Below are positions 1 through 12,448 of a stretch of 64,000 nucleotides of DNA, one piece after another. The notes under the pieces are model-generated. The model did no database searches, was not told the DNA's origin, and saw only the letters and a program-made list of their open reading frames with translations. Numbering within the stretch: the first letter of the stretch is position 1; the number at the start of each line of letters is the position of its first letter. This stretch comes from Mytilus californianus. Lineage: Eukaryota > Mollusca > Bivalvia > Mytilida > Mytilidae. The translations under genes were made by a program, and so were the position numbers. The stretch spans positions 112,930,771 through 112,994,770 of the forward strand of contig NW_026262581.1 in the NCBI RefSeq assembly GCF_021869535.1. Reading direction: 5' to 3'.

Positions 1-1240
1 CATTTAACTTTATTTTTAACTACCTTGAAAACAACAAATTAAAAATGTTTAAATGGAAAATAATACATTATATATTAGCCTGTAATGAATTACTTTATAA
101 ATGGAAAATAGTACCAAGTGGTTTGTGCTTCTATTGTAAGCAACATGATGATTATAAACACTTCTTTTTTTCCTGTTCATATAATGTTCATTATTGGCAT
201 AAAGTTGACCAGCTATTAGCATTTTTAAAAATTGATAAGCATATACTTAGTCTTGAAAGTTTAGTAACTGGCTATAAAATTGATGATGAAGCTTATTTTG
301 ATATGAACTATCTATTAACTATAATTTTCTTTTCCATCTATAAAGCATATTATATGTCTGACAAGAAAGATAAGGTCATTGATATCTTCAAAATCTTCAA
401 AAATGAAATCTGGGACATTATTAACATAAATAAAATCAGAAGCAAAAAAAACAAGAAAATAATACTTAAAACAAGGGAATATTTCGAATTCCTTTAAATA
501 AAATGACAATTATTAGATACAAGTCTTAGCTGTGACCTCATTAATACATGACTGCAAATGTGTCCAGTCAATTTGTGTGCATTAACTGAAATTCGCAATT
601 TTACTCTTTTATAATTTATTACAGCTACACTGAATTCGAATTGTTATTAAATATGTTTATTCCTGTTCACAATGCAAAATTATAATGAGCAGGAGAGCGA
701 GCAGAATACACAACACAATGCAACGTTACTGCATACATGTATAATTTGAAGACCACGTGTACTTTCGATCAACTTTCGATCTTCGGCTTTATCATAGAAA
801 TCAACATTTACTGGTAAAAAATAATGTGTGAAAAAAAAAACATTTTTACCTCATCATCCAAGACTTCTTATATAATTCAGTGTTGTAAACAAAACAAAAA
901 GTTTTAAGTTCAAAATTCTATTGTCGACTGAAGAGTCATGCTATCAGTATCAAAGATCAATACATCATCAATTTCGCGGTTCAGTGAAGCTTTGATAAAA
1001 AAATCATATACAGTATAGGTTAAGAAACGTACCGTATTCCGGTAAAAAAAACAAAAATTATGTAGAATTGTTCTAATGTATTGATCTGTATTAATATAAC
1101 TTACTTTATAGATATACTTTATTGAATATCTTTCCCTAGATATTCAATAACTAATTTGAAGGGATACTTAATTGAAGCTGTAGATTGAGTAAATTGTTAA
1201 CAGCAAAGGTGCAATAAAATTGATTAATTAAAAAAAAAAA
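1..1240 (+). mobile_element. 3' end of a Tx1/L1-like LINE (copy 1, cut by window edge)
   Basis: This is the 3' portion of a non-LTR retrotransposon: the C-terminal end of ORF2, then about 740 bp of 3' UTR, then an A-rich tail at 1229-1240. It matches 9217-10454 almost base for base (offset 9216). The tail is followed directly by the motif AAGAACTTAGGG (1241-1252), the same sequence that borders the complete insertion downstream. This copy was therefore probably duplicated together with its SRCR unit rather than inserted independently. Its 5' part lies outside the window. Confidence 0.85.
45..497 (+). pseudogene. LINE ORF2 C-terminal fragment (copy 1)
   Basis: A 150-residue open segment identical in almost all positions to the C-terminus of the LINE ORF2 at 9261-9713. 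It carries a C-x2-C-x7-H-x4-C motif (about 126-176), the Cys/His knuckle often found near the end of L1/Tx1-type ORF2 proteins. The reading frame is probably open further upstream, beyond the window. The ATG at 45 is internal and is not a real start. Confidence 0.8.
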
Positions 1241-1984
1241 AAGAACTTAGGGTAAATTTGAACAATTCAACACAAACAGCGTAAAGAATTGAAAATACAC
1301 TATAAGAGAATGAAAAATAAAAGAATTAACGTATAAACCAGCACATGCATTTCCAGACATAATTTGCATAAGCAAGGGTTTGTATTTTCTTATGACATTA
1401 CAAGTTTACATGTTACTCATCTGCATCGTACACTAAAGAAAGATAACAAAATTTGTTAAACGTTTAGTAGTGTTTACTAGCGATGACGTCATTCAACAGT
1501 AATTCGTTAATTAAGATCAAGAGTACATCGAAAACTGTATGAGATAAGTTCTTTCATATTCGGCGATTGATTCTTAAATGCACATAGAGGGAGACAAATT
1601 AAGTAGTGTTGAAGAGGATTGACGTCATTTAGCAAAGTTATTAAGAGTTGTTCCCTTTAAAAGGCATACATCAGTAGGTATTACACCTTTTACCTAATAG
1701 AACAAGGATATGTAATGCTCAAGTACAATAACATCTTTATTGAACCTGGTAAAACATTCCGTTTTCAGTAAATTTAAATAGTAGTAGGGTCTTCTAAGAG
1801 TTACATCTTTAAATTCAATAAAAAGTGATGATTTGAATAATGCCGATAACTTTCAGCTCAAAACGAATTGTCGTTTTGTCTTTTCAGTTACCGTGCGGTG
1901 AAAGCCAGAAAAGATTTTACACCAATCAAAGCTAATTATTGTTTATCGAATGGAAGGTATGATATATTTGATTTCTCTTTATAG

Positions 1985-2299
1985 TTGCAGGTAATATTTC
2001 AGTGTTTGTAGGATCTGATGGTCGAGTACTTTTGTACAACGCAGATACATATAATACTTCATCAATATGTTCCTATAATTGGAACGATCAAGATGCTACA
2101 GTTGTATGCAAGCAAACTGGCATGGGAGATATTGGTAAAGCAACATATATCGATCGGGATTACAATTTCAGTAGGAGTATGTTTAACGTTTACTGCACAG
2201 GTAACGAAACCGATCTATCAGAGTGTACATATGACACCAGTGACAGTATGGGAATGTGTGATTATGTTCAAGATGCTGGAGTTCATTGCATCGATACAG
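1985..2299 (+). CDS. SRCR domain exon, A-type, unit 1
   Basis: A 105-codon exon encoding one scavenger receptor cysteine-rich domain, an extracellular ligand-binding fold. It is bounded by a pyrimidine-rich acceptor (TCTCTTTATAG) and a CAG/GTATGT donor, phase 1 at both ends. Family signatures seen: a GRVLLYN segment for GRVEV, six cysteines, VVCKQTGMG for VVCRQLG, and a closing DAGVHC. The domain lacks the first and fourth cysteines of eight-cysteine (group B) domains. Four N-glycosylation sequons occur (NIS, NTS, NFS, NET). The stop codon just after the donor is intronic. This copy matches the A consensus. Binding partner unknown. Confidence 0.9.
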
Positions 2300-3238
2300 G
2301 TATGTTTTCGTGATAAGTGGTACATGTATCTAAACATGACCAATGCCATTATGAATATAAGATTTACAGGCACGAACTTGTTGCTAAAATTTCCGTTGTT
2401 CAATTCAAAACCATAAAAAGAAAAACATATTGGAAAAAAGAAGCATCTATCAGTAGGTGTACCACCTTTTAATTCCGTGTATAAGAAAAAAAGCCACATA
2501 CAATGCTCAAGTACAATAATTAAATATATTTCATTTCGTTTGAAATTGGGGTTTTGCCGTTTGCTATTTGTAGGACTTATATATAGATGGGATCTAGTAT
2601 AACTAGTTCTGCAACAGTATTTACGATTTATAAAATTTAATGTTAGGTGCATAAGGCACGAGAAAAGTTTTGGGCGGTTTCTACGGGTAGGTTTTTATGC
2701 TACTATATAAAGTTTGGCATTTACATGTATTAGTATCGAAGGTGCTCGCAGTTACGTCGAATCGAAGATAGTCACATGATCATATATACAGTTGCTGCTA
2801 CGTTAATTACGTGTAATTATAATGTGTTTGAAAGGGAAAAAACTGTACAATTTTAAAAATAAAAAGTATATCGTATGAAAAAATAATATGTTACTGCGAG
2901 AAACTAATGCTATTTCTGCGTTTGTCTTGTTTATATCCAATTGAATTAAGAGTAGATATACTTTAAATTCAGACAGAAGGGCGAGGGGGAATTTGAAGAT
3001 AGTAAAATATTAAGTTTTCAGTTTATTCAATTAGTAGTCGGGTATACTTACTTTTACATGTTTAAATTCAATAAAGAGTGATGATTTGAGTAGTGCTGAA
3101 AATTTTTCAGCTCAAAACGAATTGTCATTTTGTCTTTTCAGTTATCGTGCGGTGATAGCCAGAAAAGATTTTACACTAAATAAAGCTAATTATTGTTTAT
3201 CGAATGGAAGGTATAATATATTTGATTTCTCTTTATAG

Positions 3239-3553
3239 TTGCAGGTAATATTTCAGTGTTTGTTGGATCTGATGGTCGAGTACTTTTGTACAACGCATAT
3301 ACTTATAATACTTCATCAATATGTTCCTACAATTGGAACGATCAAGATGCTACAGTTGTATGCAAGCAAACTGGCATGGGAGATATTGGTAAAGCAACAT
3401 ATATCGATCGGGATTACAATTTCAGTAGGAGTATGTTTAACGTTTACTGCACAGGTAATGAAACCGATCTATCAGAGTGTACATATGACACCAGTGACAG
3501 TGTGGGAATGTGTGATTATGTGCAAGATGCTGGAGTTCATTGCATCGATACAG
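3239..3553 (+). CDS. SRCR domain exon, B-type, unit 1
   Basis: A 105-codon SRCR exon with the same splice borders and phase 1-1 symmetry as A. B-type copies usually differ from A by NVDTYN in place of NADTYN, and by SVGMCDN in place of SMGMCDY near the fifth cysteine. The downstream intron also differs (donor followed by TTCTTGATGAG). This copy is atypical: it has NAYTYN and keeps a Tyr after the CD pair. All six cysteines are present. Confidence 0.9.
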
Positions 3554-3889
3554 GTATGTTTTCTTGATGAGTGGTATCTAAATATTAACGATGTTTATAA
3601 GAGTTACATAGCTGAAGTTGTTACTAAAATATATGTTGTTCGGATTAACAGAATCATTACAAAAGCCATTGTACTGATCATTTTGAGTCCTTGTTAACAC
3701 AAATAGAAAATCCAATGCAATGAAATCTATAGTTTTCCGGGTATAGGATACATTTGTAATACGGATATATTAAATTGTAAGCATATTTCAATTACCAAAG
3801 ATAAATACCGCAATGTAAAGTCTATTGTTACAATCATAAATTTTCGTCGCTGAGGATCAGAAAATACACGATCATAATGTTTCTTGTAG

Positions 3890-4198
3890 ATCAGACCCAA
3901 TTGGTTTTGGGACCGGATGGTCGAATACTCTTTTATAACACTCAGACAGGAGATATATCAACAGTATGTTCGTACATGTGGAATGATCAAGGTGCTGACG
4001 TTGTTTGTAGACAACTGGGGATGGGAGACAGTGGTTCAGCAGTCTATCTTCCAAGAGATCACAACTATACAAGAAATATGTATAGCGTAGAATGCATGGG
4101 AGGCGAAAAGAACATGTATGACTGTAACTACCAGGTGACTGACTACTCCGGGTCATGTGAATATGTGTCTGATGCTGGTGTTGAGTGTGCTTCCCAAG
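3890..4198 (+). CDS. SRCR domain exon, C-type, unit 1
   Basis: A 103-codon exon coding for a distinct SRCR domain: QLVLGPDGRILFYN at the start, CSYMWNDQGADVVCRQLGMG in the core and DAGVEC at the end, with six cysteines and one NYT sequon. The acceptor is TTTCTTGTAG and the donor CAAG/GTATGT, phase 1 at both ends. The ATG at 3877 lies in the intron and is not a start. This copy has SGSAVYLP where others have SGTAVYLP. The following spacer intron holds the LINE insertion. Confidence 0.9.
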
Positions 4199-4257
4199 GT
4201 ATGTTATACTTGAATGTTAAAAGGAAGAATTTTCTTCCGACAATACACTATGTTATT

Positions 4258-4269
4258 AAGAACTTAGGG
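4258..4269 (+). repeat. Target-site duplication, left side of LINE
   Basis: AAGAACTTAGGG borders the 5' end of the LINE and recurs after its A-tail at 10455-10466. The match can be extended to about 17 bp with one mismatch (CAAAT against TAAAT). Units without the LINE carry this sequence once, for example at 13468-13479. Confidence 0.85.
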
Positions 4270-4270
4270 C

Positions 4271-4964
4271 AAATATAGAGCCACCATCCTCTATCGTGAT
4301 CAGCCTAAAAACAACTTTCAAAATAAAAAATGTTCGAAATGTCTGAAAGAAGGTCACCAAACAAAAGATTGTACCAATGATTGGGTATGCAGATCATGTG
4401 GACAAGAAGGACACAAACAAAATGCCTGTACCAAGGATACTTTCTCAGACGTCCCCGAACAATCAGATAAAGAAAACAATGAAACAAGTGATGCGGATGA
4501 TGAAACTTCTGAATCTGAAACTGGCACTGATGCAACACAAATATCCGTCCAAACCAACAATGATGTAACATGTGAAAGTGCATCAGCTACCGGAGTGAGC
4601 GGTCATGAAGGCGCATCATCTACTGAACGTGAAGGTGCATCAACTACTGGATGTGAAGATGACAATGGACAGTCGCAATCTATTATCAATCCTGTAGCTG
4701 ATCCACAAAAACGAAAGAAAATAAAAAAAAAAGAACAGTAATAAAAAGGGTGATCCCAGTCAAGCTCAAATAACCTCATTCATGTCCGGTAATCAGAGCA
4801 CACAAGAATCAACCAAAAAATCTCAAACTCCATCAAAACAACCTGTTAGTATTACATTTCTGAAGTCCCCAGTAACACCAACTGAGAAGCTTCACGACAA
4901 AGAGAGTGATTCTACTGCCAAGAGGTCCAAAACAACTGATACCTTATTATATACATACATGTAG
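4271..4964 (+). pseudogene. LINE ORF1 remnant with CCHC zinc knuckles
   Basis: The open frame entering from the 5' truncation encodes two C-x2-C-x4-H-x4-C knuckles (first KCSKCLKEGH, then VCRSCGQEGH) at 4331-4430, followed by an acidic, Ser/Thr/Glu-rich tail. ORF1 proteins of this kind bind the element RNA. The first frame stops at 4739-4741. A second frame, open through 4782-4964, carries on with similar Gln/Ser/Lys-rich composition. This suggests a one-base slip in the A-run at about 4723-4732. The N-terminal part is missing because the element is truncated. Confidence 0.75.
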
Positions 4965-5894
4965 TTAATTTACCTGTGTTTGTATGAGAATAAAAAACAC
5001 AACAATATGAATATAATGATGTATTAAATTAATATTTTATTATCATTACAGGTATCATTTAACCACATTTAAAAAATTAATAGACCATAAAACTATAAGT
5101 CATCATTTAATTCTATATCACTCAATTATCAGTCTATATAATCACAACTAAATATCTCCTCTCTTATTAGTAATTTACAATCCTTTTGTAACTATGTACA
5201 ATTTCTCACGTCCAGTGGTAAGCAGCGTGTGCACAATCTCAACATCTTTAGATCTTTTTTTTATTATTAAAATTCTTTGTGTCTTTTTTTATCACTTATT
5301 GCAAAGCTGCACATGTACATTCACTTCACATATATGTTTTCAGAAAGCTTGTCGGAAACTAACTCTTTCCTATATAATTGTAATAAATCCTTCAATAGTT
5401 TTGGTTAAAGCGGATATGGGATTATCATCTGTGAATCCATACACCAAACCTCAAAAGGATAAAGTACACCTACAAAAATCAAAACATAGATCGATTATTA
5501 TAATTGACACTAAAACATTCATAAGTCATACAATACAAATATTGATCATAAACATACTAGTATTTCACTTAACTTATCAAGTAGCCAACAATACTATGCA
5601 ATTTCAAGTCACATTGTTGACCCAATTCACGACCTATATATTGAGGTCAGTAACTGATATATTGTGTAATGTTTGCACATTAATAATCATGATAATTATG
5701 GTTGTATATAGATGTACATATATAAAGAATTTAATACTGATAAAAAATGTCATACAAAAAAAAACCAACAAAGCAAGGATAAAGATAAAATCTTAAATTC
5801 AAATTCATGTGGATTTACAGGTTCAACTTACTTTCAAACTGAACAAAACTCCTTAATTATACTAGCTCACCTTCTTAATAATAATACAATATGA
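4965..5894 (+). other. LINE inter-ORF region, no gene recognised
   Basis: About 930 bp of AT-rich sequence between the two LINE reading frames. It contains a 200-codon open stretch (5194-5796) of hydrophobic, low-complexity composition with no family signature. I read it as chance openness in AT-rich DNA. Confidence 0.5.
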
Positions 5895-8800
5895 TACATA
5901 AAAAACTGTATCCATGTCCGCACCGTAAATACCAACGGGTTACAAAAATCTGAAAAAAGAAACAGAATTATTGAATGGGCTAATCAACAAAAATGTAATA
6001 TAGTATTCCTACAAGAAACTCATTTTACTTACACCTTAGAATCAAAGTTAAAACAAGAATTCAAAGGTGAATTAATTTTAAATAATGGATTAAGTAATGC
6101 AAGAGGGGTGGCTATATGGATAAAAAGCAGATTAAACTACAAGCTTATTGACAAATATAAAGACTCAGAAGGTAGATTCATACTAGTTAATATAGAAATA
6201 GATGACAATATATACACCTTAGTGAACCTATATGCACCTAATAATTGTAAAACAAGAAATACTTTTTTTAAATCAGTAAAACAATTAATTGAAGATCATA
6301 GTATTGGCCAGTTAATAATTGGGGGTGACTTCAATGACATATTATCTATAAAAGATACCAAGAAAAAATTAGGAAATAAAAAATTTGATAAACCAGTTCA
6401 TAACCTCAAGACATTGATTAAGAATCTAAAACTAACCGATGTCTGGAGAGGCAAAAACATAAATAAAACCCAATTTACCTGGAGAAGAAAAAACTTATCA
6501 GAATCTACAAGAATTGATTATTTTTTAGTAAGTGATAAAGTTAATAAAAATTGCATTTCATGCGATATAAGACCAATAGTACTTCAACACACTGATCATT
6601 ACGCCGTTTCATTAAAAATCAACATAAATAGAAACTCAAAAGGGCGAGGTTACTGGAAATTAAACAGTAGCATCCTAGATGATAAACAGTATCAAAAAAT
6701 TATTTCAAAGTTGATTAATACATATAAAACAAAAGCAGAAACATCTCTAAACCTAGATATTTTATGGGATAATTTTAAAGTTGAGGTAAGGGATTATACC
6801 ATTCAATACTGTAAATTAAAAGCAAATATTAAAAAAGATAATATTGAAATTTTATAAAACACATTAAAAACATTATCTGCTGAAATTGATTGTGACAGCA
6901 ATAAACATGAGAGGAAAATTAACCTAAAAGAAAATATAGAAAAACAATTAGCAAGCTTATATAATAAAAAAATTAAAGGAAATCAAATAAGATCACGTGT
7001 GAAATGGCTAGAAGAAGGGGAGAAAAACACATCCTTTTTTCTTGGCCTAGAAAAAACAAGGCAAAGTAAAAAAACTATAACTCAACTGTATGATGAAAAT
7101 AAACAGGTAACATATGACCAAAACAAAATAATAAATCTAGAAGTTAATTATTATACTAAATTATATACTTCAACAAAACCTGACACAGAAGAGGTAAGAA
7201 AGCACTTTGAAGCTATTAAAGAATGTAAAAAAATTAATGAAAATGAAAGCAATATATGTGAAGGAAAAATTACTATAAGTGAATGCACAGAGGCTATATT
7301 TAAAATGAAACTGAACAAAGCCCCAGGTTTGGACGGACTAAATGTTGAGTTTTATAGAAAATTCTGGGAACAAATTAAAGATTTGATAGTACCCGTTTTC
7401 AATTATTGCTTTAAAAAAGGTGAATTAACCAACTCCCAAAAAATTGGAGCTATATCTCTTTTGTATAAAAAAAATGATCCACTCTCCCTTGATAACTATA
7501 GACCTATCACATTATTAAATTATGATGTTAAATTATTAGCCTATGCCTTAGCGCAAAGATTAAAATCAGTACTTCCAAAAATAATTCACTCTGATCAAAA
7601 AGGTTACATAAAAAACAGATACATAGGATTTAATATTAGACAAATCCAAGACATCATTGATTATTCTGAAAAATTTAAAGTAGATGGTGCAATTTTATTT
7701 TTAGACTTTACTAAAGCTTTCGACTCACTGGAGTGGTGTTTTATGTTTGAATCTTTAAAAAAATTTGGTTTTAAAAAGGAATTCATTAAATGGGTTGAAA
7801 CTATGTATACAGATATAAAAGGGTGTATTTTAAATAATGGATGGGTGTCTGCCCCCTTTAATACATTCTGTGGGATTAGACAAGGGTGTCCGTTATCCTC
7901 GTTAATTTTCGTTTTATCTGTTGAAATAATGGCAATTAAATTAAGGGAAAATAACAAACTAAAAGGATTTGAAATCAAATTAGATGGAAAATCTTGCTCG
8001 CTAAAAATATGTCAGTTGGCAGACGATACTCAATTGTTTTTAAAAACACGCAAAGAAATAAGTATAGCCATTAACATTATTGAAACTTTTGGAAGCCTTT
8101 CTGGACTTAAATTGATTTAGAAATAAAACAGAAGGTTTGTGGCTTGGGAAACTTAAACATTCAAAAGATAAATTTGAAAATATAAACTGGAAACAAGACC
8201 ACATTAAAAGTCTAGGAATATATTTTGGATACAATTATCAAGAATGTCATAAATTAAATACAGAAAAGCAAATAGACAAATGTGAAAAATTAATTCAAGG
8301 ATGGAACAAACGAAACTTAACATTAATAGGAAAGATAACTGTAGTTAAGTCTTTAATTTTACCAAACCTAACATACATTGCATCAAGTATGATAATAACA
8401 CAGGAAATAAAGCAAAAGTTCAAGAATTTAATATATAATTTTATATGGAGTGGAAAAAAAGATAAAGTTAAACGTACTATATTATATAAACCATATCTTG
8501 AGGGAGGATTACAAATGATTGATTTAGACTGCTATCTTAAATCATTACAAATCAGATGGGTTTTAAAACTAATCAAAAAGGAAAATGATAACTGGAAAAT
8601 TATTCCAAGATTTTACCTTGATAAATTTGGGAAAGATTTTCTTTTATTCAGAATGAATTTAACAAATGTTAATTTGCTTAATAAAATAGATTTAAATCTT
8701 TACCTGAATTCTATAAACAATTAATTAAAACATGGGTAGAAATAAAAGGAGGCCAAACAATCATACCAAGAAACTTTCTTCAGGTTAGAAAACAACTTAT

Positions 8801-9713
8801 ATGGGGAAATCATCTTATCAAAGAAAATGGGAAATGTTTGTTCTTTCAAAACTGGATTAATAGTAATATTTTGTACATCAATAATATATTAGATGAAAAC
8901 GGATACATCTCATCAGAAACTGTACTCAAAAATTTAAAGAATAAACAAGATTGGATTAGAGAATTTTCATTAGTTAAAAAAGCTATACCAAAGCACTGGC
9001 AAAATATTTTAAAACAAGGAAGCTCTTACAAAACTGTTGTCAATATAAAAACATCAGTGAAGTTAAATATACTACTAAAACATGAAATTTCACCAGATAT
9101 GAGTAACAAAGAAGTATATACTTTCTTGCAAAGTCAATTTACACATGATAAACCGACAGGAGTTTTAATGTGGGAAAGAATTCTTCATAAAAAAATGACT
9201 ACAAAATTGAAGTCCACATTTAACTTTATTTTTAACTACCTTGAAAACAACAAATTAAAAATGTTTAAATGGAAAATAATACATTATATATTAGCCTGTA
9301 ATGAATTACTTTATAAATGGAAAATAGTACCAAGTGGTTTGTGCTTCTATTGTAAGCAACATGATGATTATAAACACTTCTTTTTTTCCTGTTCATATAA
9401 TGTTCATTATTGGCATAAAGTTGACCAGCTATTAGCATTTTTAAAAATTGATAAGCATATACTTAGTCTTGAAAGTTTAGTAACTGGCTATAACATTGAT
9501 GATGAAGCTTATTTTGATATGAACTATCTATTAACTATAATTTTCTTTTCCATCTATAAAGCATATTATATGTCTGACAAGAAAGATAAGGTCATTGATA
9601 TCTTCAAAATCTTCAAAAATGAAATCTGGGACATTATTAACATAAATAAAATCAGAAGCAAAATAAACAAGAAAATAATACTTAAAACAAGGGAATATTT
9701 CGAATTCCTTTAA
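5895..9713 (+). pseudogene. LINE ORF2: endonuclease-reverse transcriptase, broken
   Basis: The frame is open from 5895, upstream of the first convenient start. Endonuclease motifs appear in order: TVNTNGLQ, FLQETHF, YAPN, GGDFND, RIDYFLVS and TDHYAVSL, giving the Asn, Glu, Asp and Asp-His residues of the APE-type fold. Reverse transcriptase motifs follow: KAPGLDGL, NYRPITLLN, LDFTKAFDSL, GIRQGCPLS and LADD in place of the usual YADD. The C-terminus ends with a CCHC knuckle. Breaks: a TAA at 6855-6857 with the same frame resuming afterwards, a frameshift near 8113-8121, and another near 8690-8702. The original protein would have been about 1,270 residues. Confidence 0.88.
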
Positions 9714-10454
9714 ATAAAATGACAATTATTAGATACAAGTCTTAGCTGTGACCTCATTAATACATGACTGCAAATGTGTCCAGTCAATTTGTGTGCATTA
9801 ACTGAAATTCGCAATTTTACTCTTTTATAATTTATTACAGCTACACTGAATTCGAATTGTTATTAAATATGTTTATTCCTGTTCACAATGCAAAATTATA
9901 ATGAGCAGGAGAGCGAGCAGAATACACAACACAATGCAACGTTACTGCATACATGTATAATTTGAAGACCACGTGTACTTTCGATCAACTTTCGATCTTC
10001 GGCTTTATCATAGAAATCAACATTTACTGGTAAAAAATAATGTGTGAAAAAAAAAACATTTTTACCTCATCATCCAAGACTTCTTATATAATTCAGTGTT
10101 GTAAACAAAACAAAAAGTTTTAAGTTCAAAATTCTATTGTCGACTGAAGAGTCATGCTATCAGTATCAAAGATCAATACATCATTAATTTCGCGGTTCAG
10201 TGAAGCTTTGATAAAAAAATCATATACAGTATAGGTTAAGAAACGTACCGTATTCCGGTAAAAAAAACAAAAATTATGTAGAATTGTTCTAATGTATTGA
10301 TCTGTATTAATATAACTTACTTTATAGATATACTTTATTGAATATCTTTCCCTAGATATTCAATAACTAATTTGAAGGGATACTTAATTGAAGCTGTAGA
10401 TTGAGTAAATTGTTAACAGCAAAGGTGCAATAAAATTGATTAATTAAAAAAAAA

Positions 10455-10466
10455 AAGAACTTAGGG
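10455..10466 (+). repeat. Target-site duplication, right side of LINE
   Basis: AAGAACTTAGGG directly follows the A-rich tail of the LINE and matches 4258-4269. A third copy at 1241-1252 follows the partial LINE at the window start. Confidence 0.85.
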
Positions 10467-11199
10467 TAAATTTGAACAATTCAACACAAACAGCGTAAAG
10501 AATTGAAAATACACTATAAGAGAATGAAAAATAAAAGAATTAACGTATAAACCAGCACATGCATTTCCAGACATAATTTGCATAAGCAAGGGTTTGTATT
10601 TTCTTATGACATTACAAGTTTACATGTTACTCATCTGCATCGTACACTAAAGAAAGATAACAAAATTTGTTAAACGTTTAGTAGTGTTTACTAGCGATGA
10701 CGTCATTCAACAGTAATTCGTTAATTAAGATCAAGAGTACATCGAAAACTGTATGAGATAAGTTCTTTCATATTCGGCGATTGATTCTTAAATGCACATA
10801 GAGGGAGACAAATTAAGTAGTGTTGAAGAGGATTGACGTCATTTAGCAAAGTTATTAAGAGTTGTTCCCTCGAAAAAGACATACATCAGTAGGTATTCCA
10901 CCTTTTACCTAATAGAACAAGGATATGTAATGCTCAAGTACAATAACATCTTTATTGAAGCTGGTAAAACATTCCGTTTTTAGTAAATTTAAATAGTAGT
11001 AGGGTCTTCTTAGAGTTACATCTTTAAATTCAACAAAAAGTGATGATTTGAATAATGCCGATAACTTTCAGCTCAAAACGAATTGTCGTTTTGTCTTTTC
11101 AGTTACCGTGCGGTGAAAGCCAGAAAAGATTTTACACCAATCAAAGCTAATTATTGTTTATCGAATGGAAGGTATGATATATTTGATTTCTCTTTATAG

Positions 11200-11514
11200 T
11201 TGCAGGTAATATTTCAGTGTTTGTAGGATCTGATGGTCGACTACTTTTGTACAACGCAGATACATATAATACTTCATCAATATGTTCCTATAATTGGAAC
11301 GATCAAGATGCTACAGTTGTATGCAAGCAAACTGGCATGGGAGATATTGGTAAAGCAACATATATCGATCGGGATTACAATTTCAGTAGGAGTATGTTTA
11401 ACGTTTACTGCACAGGTAACGAAACCGATCTATCAGAGTGTACATATGACACCAGTGACAGTATGGGAATGTGTGATTATGTTCAAGATGCTGGAGTTCA
11501 TTGCATCGATACAG
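11200..11514 (+). CDS. SRCR domain exon, A-type, unit 2
   Basis: Complete 105-codon phase 1-1 SRCR exon with all six cysteines. It differs from the A consensus by GRLLLYN in place of GRVLLYN. It is the duplication partner of the unit 1 A exon. Confidence 0.9.
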
Positions 11515-12448
11515 GTATGTTTTCGTGATAAGTGGTATCTAAACATGACCAATGCCATTATGATTATAAAATTTACAGGCATGAACTTGTTTCTAAAATT
11601 TCCGTTGTTCAATTCAAAACCATAAAAAGAAAAACATATTGGAAAAAAGAAGCATCTATCAGTAGGTGTACCACCTTTTAATTCCGTGTATAAGAAAAAA
11701 AGCCACATACAATGCTCAAGTACAATAATTAAATATATTTCATTTCGTTTGAAATTGGGTTTTTGCCGTTTGCTATTTGTAGAACTTATATATAGATGGG
11801 ATCTAGTATAACTAGTTCTGCAACAGTATTTACGATTTATAAAATTTAATGTTAGGTGCATAAGGCACGAGAAAAGTTTTGGGCGGTTTCTACGGGTAGG
11901 TTTTTATGCTACTATATAAAGTTTGGCATTTACATGTATTAGTATCGAAGGTGCTCGCAGTTACGTCGAATCGAAGATAGTCACATGATCATATATACAG
12001 TTGCTGCTACGTTAATTACGTGTAATTATAATGTGTTTGAAAGGGAAAAAACTGTACAATTTTAAAAATAAAAAGTATATCGTAAGAAAAAAGTAATATG
12101 TTACTGCGAGAAACTAATGCTATTTCTGCGTTTGTCTTGTTTATATCCAATTGAATTAAGAGTAGATATACTTTAAATTCAGACAGAAGGGCGAGGGGGA
12201 ATCTGAAGATAGTAAAATATTAAGTTTTCAGTTTATTCAATTAGTAGTCGGGTATACTTACTTTTACATGTTTAAATTCAATAAAGAGTGATGATTTGAG
12301 TAGTGCTGAAAATTTTTCAGCTCAAAACGAATTGTCATTTTGTCTTTTCAGTTATCGTGCGGTGATAGCCAGAAAAGATTTTACACTAAATAAAGCTAAT
12401 TATTGTTTATCGAATGGAAGGTATAATATATTTGATTTCTCTTTATAG

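Larger units (their letters stand above)
1..4269. repeat. Upstream copy of a 9.2 kb tandem segmental duplication
   Basis: Positions 1-4269 (LINE 3' end plus SRCR exons A1, B1, C1 and their introns) repeat at 9217-13479 with an offset drifting only from 9216 to 9210. The drift reflects a few small indels, for example in the A-run near 1231. The similarity stops exactly at the LINE 5' junction. The two copies differ by scattered substitutions, so they are not simply one sequence entered twice. Confidence 0.85.
4270..10454 (+). mobile_element. Tx1/L1-like LINE, 5'-truncated, inserted in SRCR spacer intron
   Basis: A 6.2 kb non-LTR retrotransposon in the same orientation as the SRCR gene. It begins inside ORF1 (zinc knuckles at 4331-4430) and continues with ORF2 (apurinic-type endonuclease, reverse transcriptase, C-terminal Cys/His knuckle), a 3' UTR from 9714 and an A-rich tail ending at 10454. 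Target-site duplications flank both ends. ORF1 has a frameshift, and ORF2 has a stop and two frameshifts, so the copy cannot now mobilise itself. The Tx1/L1 clade is judged from the domain order and motif style; a phylogeny would be needed to fix it. Confidence 0.88.

Noticed and set aside
1484-1491. TGACGTCA (CRE-like) sites in each spacer intron
   Set aside because: Several units have lost the palindrome by substitution (near 24841, 27853 and 37126) while the rest of the spacer is intact, so there is no sign of constraint.
1888-1956. A 69 nt cryptic exon candidate upstream of each A and B exon (TTTTCAG acceptor, GAAG/GTATGA donor)
   Set aside because: Its donor would leave an intron of only 28 nt before the real acceptor at 1984. 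In the SRCR phase it reads into a TGA within five codons. It is probably just a decoy acceptor.
2018-2416. Second + strand frame of about 130 codons running through the A exons and on into the intron
   Set aside because: It is out of frame with the SRCR domain and crosses the splice donor. It repeats only because the units repeat.
2218-2652. Conserved minus-strand open frames (about 142 codons) overlapping the A exons in every unit, and 94-codon ones opposite the C exons
   Set aside because: They recur only because the underlying DNA repeats. They cover the exon complement and intron, and they show no family signature.
5194-5796. 200-codon open frame between LINE ORF1 and ORF2
   Set aside because: Hydrophobic, low-complexity composition in AT-rich DNA, with no motif and no counterpart expected in this LINE layout.
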